Shown piece after piece: positions 1 through 4,548 of a stretch of DNA of 5,599 nucleotides (position 1 is its first letter; every line of letters begins with the position of its first letter). The stretch comes from Candidatus Zambryskibacteria bacterium RIFCSPLOWO2_02_FULL_39_14. GTDB lineage: Bacteria > Patescibacteriota > Minisyncoccia > Phycocordibacterales > Zambryskibacteraceae. The translations under genes and the position numbers were made by a program. The DNA is taken from the NCBI GenBank assembly GCA_001824135.1, contig MHWM01000015.1, positions 1-5,599 on the forward strand, given 5' to 3'. The notes beneath the pieces were generated by a model. The model did no database searches. It saw only the letters and a program-made list of their open reading frames with translations, and was not told the DNA's origin.

Positions 1-69
1 GTTTGGAATGCTATCCAGCAGAGATTTTGGAAGACTAAGGTTATTGCTACTGATCCTGAGATAGTGTAA
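1..69 (+). CDS. C-terminal end of an unidentified protein (5' part outside window)
   Basis: Frame 1 is open from the window edge to a TAA at 67-69 and encodes 22 residues, beginning VWNAIQQRFWKTKV and ending ATDPEIV. The other two forward frames also stop before lepA (a TAA at 34-36 in frame 3, a TAG at 62-64 in frame 2), so the frame choice is an inference. It rests on the fit of the spacing: this frame ends 19 bases before the lepA start on the same strand, which suggests co-transcription. The tail is too short to assign to a family, and I do not recognise it. Confidence 0.5.
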   Translation, partial: VWNAIQQRFWKTKVIATDPEIV

Positions 70-88
70 GGTTTCTCTCAAATATTAT

Positions 89-1900
89 ATGGAAAATATC
101 AGAAATTTTTCAATCATTGCACATATTGATCATGGTAAATCTACTCTGGCAGATAGAATGCTTGAATTGACTGGCACGATAAACAAACGAGATATGCGCG
201 AACAAGTGCTTGATTCTATGGAGCTCGAACGAGAGCGTGGCATCACTATCAAGATGCAACCGGTGAGAATGGTTTTTACTCCACAAGGTCGAACCTTAAG
301 TACTGATTCCCAAGGTTCGACCTTTGTATTGAATTTAATCGACACCCCGGGGCATATAGATTTCTCATATGAAGTCTCAAGAGCTCTACGGGCAGTTGAG
401 GGTTCTATACTGCTTGTCGATTCTACCCAAGGGATTCAAGCCCAAACTCTAACCACCTTAAGGATGGCTCAAGAACTGGGTCTTTCTATCATTCCTGTCA
501 TCTCTAAGATAGACTCGCCACTTGCCAGAGTAGATGAAGTACAAAGTGAATTGGCTACGTTATTGGGTGTAAATGAGGACGAAGTGTTAAAGGTGTCCGG
601 TAAAACTGGTGAAGGAGTTGAACTTCTTTTGCAAGAGATAGTCAAAAGAATTCCTTCTCCGAAGATGGTTACCGATAATAATTTCCGTTCTCTAGTTTTT
701 GACTTCAAATACTCTAATCATCGAGGGGTGATTGTTTTTGTACGTATATTTTCTGGGAAAGTGAAGCAGGGAGATAAAGTCAAATTTAAAGTAGCGGGAA
801 AAGAATTTGAAGTTCTTGAAGTTGGTATACTGACGCCAGAAGAGAAAAAGATTGCAAGTCTTGAGTCGGGAGAGATCGGATACTTAGTCACGGGCATAAA
901 GGAGCCAGGAGTAGCATCTGTCGGCGATACTGTGGCTTCGATTTCTGATATCGGTTCACCGCTTGCAGGATACGAGAAAGTCCGTCCGGTTGTTTGGGCA
1001 TCTGTTTATCCTGAGAGCCAAGATAATTTCACACTTCTACGTCAATCTCTTTTAAGATTACGTCTGTCAGATTCCGCTTTCTCTTTTGAAGAAGAATCTT
1101 CAGGAGTATTAGGGAGGGGATTTAGAGTCGGATTTTTGGGTATGTTACATCTTGAGATTATTACTGAACGACTACGTCGAGAGTTCAATCTGCCTTTAGT
1201 CATAACTCTCCCAAGTATTACTTATAAGATAATTTATAAAAATGGTACTGAAGGAATGATTTATACCCCATCATTTTTTCCGGAAGATCATTTGATTACT
1301 TCTGTGTGGGAACCTTGGGTGACAGCTACTGTAATTGTTCCACCTCAGTATATAAGTGCTGTCATTCAGATTCTTTATGAGTTTGAAGCAGAGCTTGGGG
1401 AGACAGAAAGTTTCGGTGATTCGCGTACCGCTTTAAAGTTTGTTATGCCACTTAGAGAATTAATGCGTGGTTTCTTTGATAAACTTAAAAGTGCTACATC
1501 TGGCTTTGGCTCCATTTCATATATCATTGAAGGAGAAAGAAAGGCAGAAGTAGCTCGTTTAGATATTATTATAGCAGATGAAATCGTACCAGCTTTTGCC
1601 AAAGTTATATCTCGTCGTCAGATTGAGATAGAGTCTGAATCTGCCGTCGATAAGCTTGTAGAAATTCTTCCTAGACAAATGTTTACTACTAAGATTCAGG
1701 CTAGAGCCCTAGGTCGTATTATTGCCTCACGCACACTTTCTGGTATGAAGAAAGATGTGACTCAACATATGTATGGTGGAGATATCACGCGCAAGATGAA
1801 ACTTCGCGAAAAACAGAAAAAAGGTAAAAAGAAAATGAAAGAACGCGGGAAAGTGATTATCCCTCAAGATGTTTTTCTTAAAATGATTCGTCGAGGTTAA
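89..1900 (+). CDS. lepA: Elongation factor 4 (LepA), ribosome-associated translational GTPase
   Basis: LepA/EF-4 is a cytoplasmic GTPase that binds the ribosome; it has been tied to back-translocation, to translation under ionic stress and to ribosome assembly. The 603 residues match the usual length of about 600. The G domain is clear: P-loop AHIDHGKST (11-19), the GITIK switch I region (51-55), DTPGH (85-89) with the catalytic His89, and G5 as SGK (170-172). Domain II follows, then the EF-G-like domains with GRGFRVGFLGMLHLEI (342-357). The LepA-specific C-terminus has YGGDITRKMKLREKQKKGKKKMKERG (about 562-587). Two oddities: G4 reads SKID (139-142) where LepA normally has NKID, and about 8 extra residues lie between GITIK and DTPGH, encoded by an inverted repeat. 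The ATG at 89 starts the canonical MxNIRNFSIIAHIDHGKS N-terminus; only a weak, distant TAAGG precedes it. Family assignment is near certain. Confidence 0.97.
   Translation: MENIRNFSIIAHIDHGKSTLADRMLELTGTINKRDMREQVLDSMELERERGITIKMQPVRMVFTPQGRTLSTDSQGSTFVLNLIDTPGHIDFSYEVSRALRAVEGSILLVDSTQGIQAQTLTTLRMAQELGLSIIPVISKIDSPLARVDEVQSELATLLGVNEDEVLKVSGKTGEGVELLLQEIVKRIPSPKMVTDNNFRSLVFDFKYSNHRGVIVFVRIFSGKVKQGDKVKFKVAGKEFEVLEVGILTPEEKKIASLESGEIGYLVTGIKEPGVASVGDTVASISDIGSPLAGYEKVRPVVWASVYPESQDNFTLLRQSLLRLRLSDSAFSFEEESSGVLGRGFRVGFLGMLHLEIITERLRREFNLPLVITLPSITYKIIYKNGTEGMIYTPSFFPEDHLITSVWEPWVTATVIVPPQYISAVIQILYEFEAELGETESFGDSRTALKFVMPLRELMRGFFDKLKSATSGFGSISYIIEGERKAEVARLDIIIADEIVPAFAKVISRRQIEIESESAVDKLVEILPRQMFTTKIQARALGRIIASRTLSGMKKDVTQHMYGGDITRKMKLREKQKKGKKKMKERGKVIIPQDVFLKMIRRG
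284..325. repeat. Perfect 13-bp inverted repeat embedded in frame inside lepA
   Basis: AAGGTCGAACCTT (285-297) is the exact reverse complement of AAGGTTCGACCTT (312-324), with a 14-base loop. Each arm is itself nearly palindromic (AAGGT, three bases, ACCTT), and both begin with CAAGGT, so the arms also look like a 27-base-spaced direct repeat. The translated stretch is QGRTL, then STDS, then QGSTF (LepA residues 66-79). It falls where this LepA is about 8 residues longer than E. coli LepA as I recall it, between the switch I region and DTPGH. This resembles palindromic elements that insert in frame in genes (as in Rickettsia), but identity with any known family is not shown. Confidence 0.8.
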
Positions 1901-2039
1901 TGAGCTTCTTATAAAAAAGGTGAATATAAGAGGATCATGCTCACGATGATTAGAATAGAAAGTGCCATCCAAATCACCCTTATTTTCTTTTTATGTCTTT
2001 TTTCGAATAACATATGAAGATTATGTTACCATAAAAGAG

Positions 2040-2423
2040 ATGAAAGAGTTTCAGAGAAAACAGATAATAAGAAGTGTTATCTACTCTGTGCCGTTTCTTA
2101 TCATATTAGCTATTTTAGCCGTTTTTCTGGCTAGAGGTGCTGTAAGAGTGGTGATAAAAGAGAGAGAAAGCTTAAAATACGCGAGGAATTTAGAAGAGAA
2201 AGCCGTGGCTCTAGTACTAAGAAAAAAAGAGCTTGAAGAAGGTATAGCCAGTCTTCAAACCGAAGATGGTATAAAAAACGAAATAAGAAGCAGGTTTAGT
2301 GTGACACAGGAAGGTGAATACATTGCTATTATCGTAGATGAAAAACAGTCTTCGACCTCTACTGATGCTTATGCATTGCCATGGTATAAGAGATTTTGGT
2401 ATACTATTATCAAAGATAAATGA
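2040..2423 (+). CDS. FtsB/DivIC-like septum formation initiator protein
   Basis: FtsB/DivIC proteins are small bitopic membrane proteins that join the FtsL/FtsQ part of the divisome. The predicted 127-residue protein has the family layout: a short basic N-terminus (MKEFQRKQIIR), one membrane helix (about 12-31), a periplasm-side coiled coil rich in Glu/Lys/Leu (about 38-73), then a small folded end EDGIKNEIRSRFSVTQEGEY (75-94), which matches the usual 'ExxAREkfgmvkpGE' region. The tail WYKRFWYTIIK is aromatic and basic. The frame is open from an ATG at 1962, but that start adds 26 residues with an odd hydrophobic-aromatic character and would put a second hydrophobic run before the basic flank, so I prefer 2040, which has AAAGAG just before it. 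It lies 139 bases after lepA. FtsB and DivIC cannot be separated here. Confidence 0.82.
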   Translation: MKEFQRKQIIRSVIYSVPFLIILAILAVFLARGAVRVVIKERESLKYARNLEEKAVALVLRKKELEEGIASLQTEDGIKNEIRSRFSVTQEGEYIAIIVDEKQSSTSTDAYALPWYKRFWYTIIKDK

Positions 2424-2426
2424 ATC

Positions 2427-2500
2427 CCGTTAGAAGTATCTTCCAACTGAAAAACATGATAATATTTCCCGCGAGATTAATAAATATTAACTTCTAACGG
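2427..2500 (+). promoter_or_regulatory. Nested inverted repeat forming a structured leader for the glutaredoxin gene
   Basis: CCGTTAGAAGT (2427-2437) pairs perfectly with ACTTCTAACGG (2490-2500). Inside it TAATATTT (2460-2467) pairs perfectly with AAATATTA (2482-2489). The two right arms touch (2489/2490), so the stems could stack, leaving a 22-base bulge on the left and a 14-base apical loop. The outer stem begins 3 bases after the stop of the FtsB-like gene and ends one base before the glutaredoxin ATG at 2502. No U-run follows, so it does not look like a normal terminator. It may control translation start of the downstream gene or processing of the mRNA; a small mobile palindrome is the alternative. 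Confidence 0.55.
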
Positions 2501-2501
2501 A

Positions 2502-2744
2502 ATGAAAAAAGTAGAAATTTACTCAACCGATAATTGCCAATTCTGCCACGCAGCAAAGGAATTTTTTAAAGATAATAATGTTTCTTTTACTGACTATAAT
2601 GTCGGTAGTGATACAGCTAAAAGAGCAGAAATGATAAATAAAAGTGGGCAGATGGGTGTGCCTGTTATAGTTATTGATGATAAAGATATAGTTGTAGGTT
2701 TTGACAAGAAATCTCTGACTAATTTGCTTGGTATAACAGCATAA
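2502..2744 (+). CDS. Glutaredoxin-like small thiol-disulfide oxidoreductase (NrdH/YruB type)
   Basis: This 80-residue protein has the minimal glutaredoxin/thioredoxin fold. The N-terminal strand KKVEIYST leads to a redox site C12-Q-F-C15 at the start of the first helix. The cis-proline loop is GVP (52-54, Pro54), followed by the strand VIVIDDKDIVVGFD, with the Gly66-Phe67-Asp68 turn typical of the family. It should act in the cytoplasm as a dithiol reductant for proteins such as ribonucleotide reductase, but the partner is not shown here. The length and the CQFC site fit the NrdH-like or YruB-like mini-glutaredoxins better than GSH-using glutaredoxins. It ends 9 bases from the convergent gene at 2754. 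The start is the only ATG before the first strand; there is only a weak GGA in front of it and the region lies against a hairpin. Confidence 0.9.
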   Translation: MKKVEIYSTDNCQFCHAAKEFFKDNNVSFTDYNVGSDTAKRAEMINKSGQMGVPVIVIDDKDIVVGFDKKSLTNLLGITA

Positions 2745-2747
2745 AGG

Positions 2748-2771
2748 AACGGTTCAGCGCGTTGAGCTGTT
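2748..2771. terminator. Possible hairpin terminator between convergent genes
   Basis: AACGGTTCA (2748-2756) can pair with TGAGCTGTT (2763-2771) as a 9-bp stem with two G-U pairs and a 6-base loop. It lies 3 bases after the glutaredoxin stop and includes the stop codon of the opposite gene. Neither side has a strong T-run (GCTTAATCC on the plus side, CCTTTATG on the minus side), so termination activity is uncertain. Confidence 0.35.
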
Positions 2772-3455
2772 GCTTAATCCTTCTATCCAACCCATTATTT
2801 TGTGGTAAAGTTTAGTACTATTTACTCTTATTTGAATAGTCCCATACGGTAGAATGTTATAAGGTCTAACCCTCTTACTAGATATACTCTCACCGTTATC
2901 AATACTCTTTAGTCGAGTGATATCAATCTTTGTTATTTCATTCCAGAAGTTCAGTAGATAATTTTTATTGTGATGGTTGTACACGCGAACTTCTCCTGTT
3001 ATATTTTCTTCTAAAACTTCACACACTTCGCGCAGAAACTTTAGATAAATTTTTACCAATCCTGGATCAGAGTTAGAAAGAGTCACTGGATGGTATGTTT
3101 TTACCTTACCGTTTATTATTTTAGGTCGTTTATAACCTTCTGCCCAGTATAAACTCAGACCAACCATAAAGATGTCTCTTTTTGTAAGGTTGAGAATTTC
3201 CTTTTTTGCTTCTATTCTTATACGACTAGCATTTTTTTGGGCTATATAAGTTTGAGCGTGATTTCGTTTAATAAGTGCGGCGATCGAAGTTTTATTTACT
3301 CTTTCTTTAATTCTTTCTTGAGCTGTTTTGGAGAGCTCTAATCCCGTAAACCAGCAGGAGAGTGTAGATTTTGGAATATCAAGTAATCTGGAAATTTCGT
3401 TATAACTCCTACCTTGAAGTCTGAGTTTCAAAGCCTCGTTTCTATCAATTCTCAT
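2754..3455 (-). CDS. Helix-turn-helix protein with LAGLIDADG-like domain
   Basis: The 233-residue protein begins with a helix-turn-helix (about 8-37: LRLQGRSYNEISRLLDIPKS and TLSCWF), of the resolvase/HTH-23 kind, followed by a basic helical linker (about 40-93). The rest resembles a single LAGLIDADG-fold domain: MVGLSLYWAEGYK (97-109) matches the helix that carries the acidic residue (Glu106), then VTLSNSDPGLVKIYLKFLREV (124-144), FWNEITKI (170-177) and a C-terminal YGTIQIRVNSTKLYHKIMGWIEGL. Proteins of this kind are common in Patescibacteria and mostly unnamed. The function may be DNA binding or a domesticated homing-endonuclease-like transcription regulator (compare WhiA, which has the same two parts in the other order). 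Nuclease activity is not shown. It lies convergent to the glutaredoxin gene and downstream of tRNA-Phe. The start ATG at 3455 has AGG close in front and a -10 box 8 bases away. Confidence 0.72.
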   Translation of the reverse strand: MRIDRNEALKLRLQGRSYNEISRLLDIPKSTLSCWFTGLELSKTAQERIKERVNKTSIAALIKRNHAQTYIAQKNASRIRIEAKKEILNLTKRDIFMVGLSLYWAEGYKRPKIINGKVKTYHPVTLSNSDPGLVKIYLKFLREVCEVLEENITGEVRVYNHHNKNYLLNFWNEITKIDITRLKSIDNGESISSKRVRPYNILPYGTIQIRVNSTKLYHKIMGWIEGLSNSSTR

Positions 3456-3463
3456 TACCTATA

Positions 3464-3493
3464 AGTATAGCGCGTTGGTTCAATTTGTTATAA
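3464..3493 (-). promoter_or_regulatory. Possible promoter of the HTH/LAGLIDADG-like gene
   Basis: On the minus strand a TATACT (plus 3464-3469) stands 8 bases before the ATG at 3455. A weak -35 candidate TTATAA (plus 3488-3493) lies 18 bases upstream. The start of transcription would fall about 2 bases before the ATG, giving an almost leaderless mRNA. Read-through from tRNA-Phe is the alternative, because I see no convincing terminator in 3456-3511. Confidence 0.35.
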
Positions 3494-3511
3494 TAAAAAT
3501 GTTGATAACTA

Positions 3512-3585
3512 TGGTGCCGCGTGGGTGAATCGAACACCCTTCAATGGTTCTTCAGACCAGTGCTTTACCATTAAGCTAACGCGGC
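3512..3585 (-). tRNA. tRNA-Phe (anticodon GAA), CCA end encoded
   Basis: The reverse strand folds as a full cloverleaf. Acceptor GCCGCGT pairs with ACGCGGC; D arm GCTT/AAGC has GG in its loop; the anticodon loop CTGAAGA gives GAA at 34-36; T arm GGGTG/CACCC encloses TTCGATT. Discriminator A73 is followed by an encoded CCA (plus 3512-3514). The 4-base variable loop is short. Position 27-43 of the anticodon stem is a C-U mismatch, leaving four good pairs, and position 37 is G rather than the usual bacterial A for tRNA-Phe. The 5' end overlaps the last 10 bases of the small membrane protein gene, which is on the same strand. Confidence 0.93.
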
Positions 3586-3812
3586 TGCAAATTCAACAAC
3601 TCTCTTATCCCACTGTAGTTCTCTGCTATTTGATCAAAGAATGGTTGCAGATATATGAAGCCTAATATCAGAGGCACGATTACAATTGCAACCTTTATGA
3701 ATCCCCAAAGAGTAGCCCATCTGGCTACTCTTTGCATTTTTCTTAGAATCTTATTGTTCTCTTCTGAAAGTTCGAGAGTACGTTTCAGCAACATTTTTTC
3801 TTGAGGATCCAT
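3576..3812 (-). CDS. Small conserved single-pass membrane protein, function unknown
   Basis: This encodes 78 residues. A charged amphipathic N-terminus (about 3-28, MLLKRTLELSEENNKILRK region) looks like a short coiled coil, followed by the RVARWATLWG border and one strong membrane helix (about 36-55, IKVAIVIVPLILGFIYL). The end is short and polar with QPFFDQIAENY. I recall similar proteins with the 'LxLSEENNKxLRKMxR...RW' pattern as frequent hypotheticals in Parcubacteria genomes; their role is unknown to me. The positive-inside rule puts the coiled coil in the cytoplasm. The start ATG at 3812 comes 8 bases after a perfect TATAAT, with no usable Shine-Dalgarno. The TAG stop (plus 3576-3578) is formed by positions 8-10 of the tRNA-Phe gene, so both probably share one transcript. 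Confidence 0.8.
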   Translation of the reverse strand: MDPQEKMLLKRTLELSEENNKILRKMQRVARWATLWGFIKVAIVIVPLILGFIYLQPFFDQIAENYSGIRELLNLQPR

Positions 3813-3820
3813 CGGAGGAA

Positions 3821-3848
3821 ATTATAGCAGAATATCAGCCTTTTTCAA
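3821..3848 (-). promoter_or_regulatory. Strong sigma-70-type promoter for the small membrane gene and tRNA-Phe
   Basis: On the minus strand TTGAAA (plus 3843-3848) and TATAAT (plus 3821-3826) are separated by 16 bases, close to the consensus. The expected transcription start is near 3814, two bases or less before the ATG at 3812, so the mRNA would be leaderless. It lies back to back with the likely plus-strand promoter of tRNA-Arg. Confidence 0.7.
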
Positions 3849-3854
3849 ATTTCG

Positions 3855-3863
3855 TGCTATATT
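3855..3863 (+). promoter_or_regulatory. Possible extended -10 promoter for tRNA-Arg
   Basis: TGCTATATT (3855-3863) has the TGn extension plus a TATATT box. No good -35 is seen at the right distance, which an extended -10 can tolerate. Transcription would start near 3870, giving a leader of about 80 bases with two hairpins before tRNA-Arg. Confidence 0.4.
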
Positions 3864-3873
3864 TTAAAAGTCT

Positions 3874-3902
3874 GCCGCCTGATGCCGTCTCGGCACGGTG
3901 GC
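3874..3902 (+). other. GC-rich hairpin resembling the tRNA-Arg acceptor stem
   Basis: GCCGCC (3874-3879) pairs with GGTGGC (3897-3902, one G-U), and inside it TGCCG (3883-3887) pairs with CGGCA (3891-3895) over a TCT loop. The outer arms are the same as the first six and last seven bases of the tRNA-Arg acceptor strands 75 bases downstream (GCCGCC and CGGTGGC). The stretch 3873-3911 is about three-quarters G+C in an A/T-rich window. It may be a collapsed tRNA copy or a structured part of the tRNA precursor. Confidence 0.5.
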
Positions 3903-3910
3903 GTCGCTCG

Positions 3911-3943
3911 GAAACAGTAATAAAACAAGTTTTCAACTGTTTC
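3911..3943 (+). other. Second hairpin upstream of tRNA-Arg
   Basis: GAAACAGT (3911-3918) is perfectly complementary to ACTGTTTC (3936-3943), and AAAAC/GTTTT (3922-3926 and 3929-3933) can extend the helix inside. It ends 6 bases before the mature tRNA-Arg 5' end. No T-run follows, so it is not an obvious terminator; a role in tRNA 5' processing or merely a leader structure is possible. Confidence 0.5.
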
Positions 3944-3949
3944 TCGCTA

Positions 3950-4021
3950 GCCGCCGTAGTTCAACGGATAGAACAGCGCCGTCCTAAGGCGTTGATGCAG
4001 GTTCAATTCCTGCCGGTGGCA
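3950..4021 (+). tRNA. tRNA-Arg (anticodon CCU), CCA end not encoded
   Basis: Acceptor GCCGCCG pairs with CGGTGGC (one G-U). The D arm GTTC/GAAC has GG in its loop. The anticodon stem GCGCC/GGCGT encloses GTCCTAA, giving CCT at 34-36, which reads AGG codons. T arm GCAGG/CCTGC encloses TTCAATT. Discriminator A73 is at 4021 and the next bases are CCC, so the CCA end has to be added after transcription, unlike the neighbouring tRNA-Phe. Loop position 32 is G, which is less usual. Confidence 0.94.
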
Positions 4022-4035
4022 CCCTGATAAAAGAT

Positions 4036-4060
4036 TAAAAGGAATTTTAGTTTCCTTTTA
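4036..4060. terminator. Bidirectional A/T-rich hairpin between tRNA-Arg and hsp20
   Basis: TAAAAGGAA (4036-4044) is the exact complement of TTCCTTTTA (4052-4060) around a 7-base loop that holds the hsp20 stop codon. On the plus strand the stem ends in a T-rich arm followed by CTTTAAGTTT; on the minus strand it ends in TTCCTTTTA followed by ATCTTTTATC. This fits a weak terminator used from both sides, although the stem has few G-C pairs. Confidence 0.5.
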
Positions 4061-4511
4061 CTTTAAGTTTAGCTTGACGATTTTTATCAAGTTTGGGTAG
4101 ATGGAGAATAAGCATCCCGTATTTTTCTATGGCTTCTGCTCCGTCAACATCTATCTCTTCCGGTAAGACAATAGTGCGGGCGAATGAGCCCCAGTACAGT
4201 TCGCGGTAGAAATATTCATCATCAGACATTGTTCTGTCTTCGCTACGCTTGCCACGGATAGTGACAGAATCACGGGTAATTAGAACATCCAGATCATCTG
4301 GCTTGACTCCGGCGACCATCGTTTTGATAATGATTTCTGTAGGAGTATGGTAAACGTCTACAGTAAGATGGGCTTCTTCCTCCTTTTCTTCAAATATATT
4401 TGAATCTTTAACTGTTTTAATATTTGGTGAGCTTTCAAACTGGTCTGCTTCATTATCGAGTCGGATGGCACCAGTAAGTCTTTCAAAAAAAGATCTTTTA
4501 TTTTGTATCAT
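4047..4511 (-). CDS. Hsp20 family small heat-shock protein
   Basis: Small heat-shock proteins are ATP-independent holdases that bind unfolding proteins in the cytoplasm as oligomers. The 154-residue product has a variable N-terminus (FFERLTGAIRL near 8-17, acidic 20-48) and a complete alpha-crystallin domain (about 48-140). Landmarks are LTVDVYHTPTEIIIKTMVAGVKP, DDLDVLITRDSVTIRGKR (72-89), the YFYRELYWGSFARTIVLPEEID segment (100-121), and AEAIEKYGMLILHLPK (125-140), which corresponds to the signature A-x-x-x-N-G-x-L strand. The C-terminal I-x-I/V motif is only weakly present as LKV (149-151). The frame is open upstream to 4598, but the added 29 residues would overlap the protease gene and have no conserved sequence; the ATG at 4511 is preferred because the known N-terminus begins there and a -10 box lies 9 bases upstream. 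No CIRCE-like repeat is seen. Confidence 0.94.
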   Translation of the reverse strand: MIQNKRSFFERLTGAIRLDNEADQFESSPNIKTVKDSNIFEEKEEEAHLTVDVYHTPTEIIIKTMVAGVKPDDLDVLITRDSVTIRGKRSEDRTMSDDEYFYRELYWGSFARTIVLPEEIDVDGAEAIEKYGMLILHLPKLDKNRQAKLKVKGN

Positions 4512-4520
4512 AATAATATA

Positions 4521-4548
4521 ATTATATATCTTTTTATTTATCGCGCAA
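4521..4548 (-). promoter_or_regulatory. Possible own promoter of hsp20
   Basis: On the minus strand TATAAT (plus 4521-4526) lies 9 bases before the hsp20 ATG at 4511. A partial -35, TTGCGC (plus 4543-4548), stands 16 bases upstream, inside the end of the protease gene. The predicted start is about 3 bases before the ATG. Because the spacer is almost purely A/T, chance matches to TATAAT are likely and the call is moderate. Confidence 0.45.

Noticed and set aside
130..1972. Minus-strand open frames of 71-81 codons across lepA and its 3' flank
   Set aside because: They mirror the lepA coding sequence, have low-complexity Ser/Arg composition and no recognisable domain or start signal.
1901..1990. 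Terminator after lepA (GGTGA pairing with TCACC before TTATTTTCTTTTT)
   Set aside because: Only 5 pairs with a loop of about 40 bases; the T-rich stretch is suggestive but the stem is too weak.
1962..2039. Longer start (ATG 1962) for the FtsB-like gene
   Set aside because: Adds 26 residues ahead of the basic flank and membrane helix with no family resemblance; the ATG at 2040 fits the usual N-terminus.
3481..3500. TATAAT on the plus strand at 3489-3494 as a promoter
   Set aside because: No -35 at a suitable distance and no plus-strand gene follows; the region is simply A/T-rich.
4512..4540. CIRCE/HrcA operator before hsp20
   Set aside because: The spacer is nearly all A/T and lacks the TTAGCACTC/GAGTGCTAA repeat.
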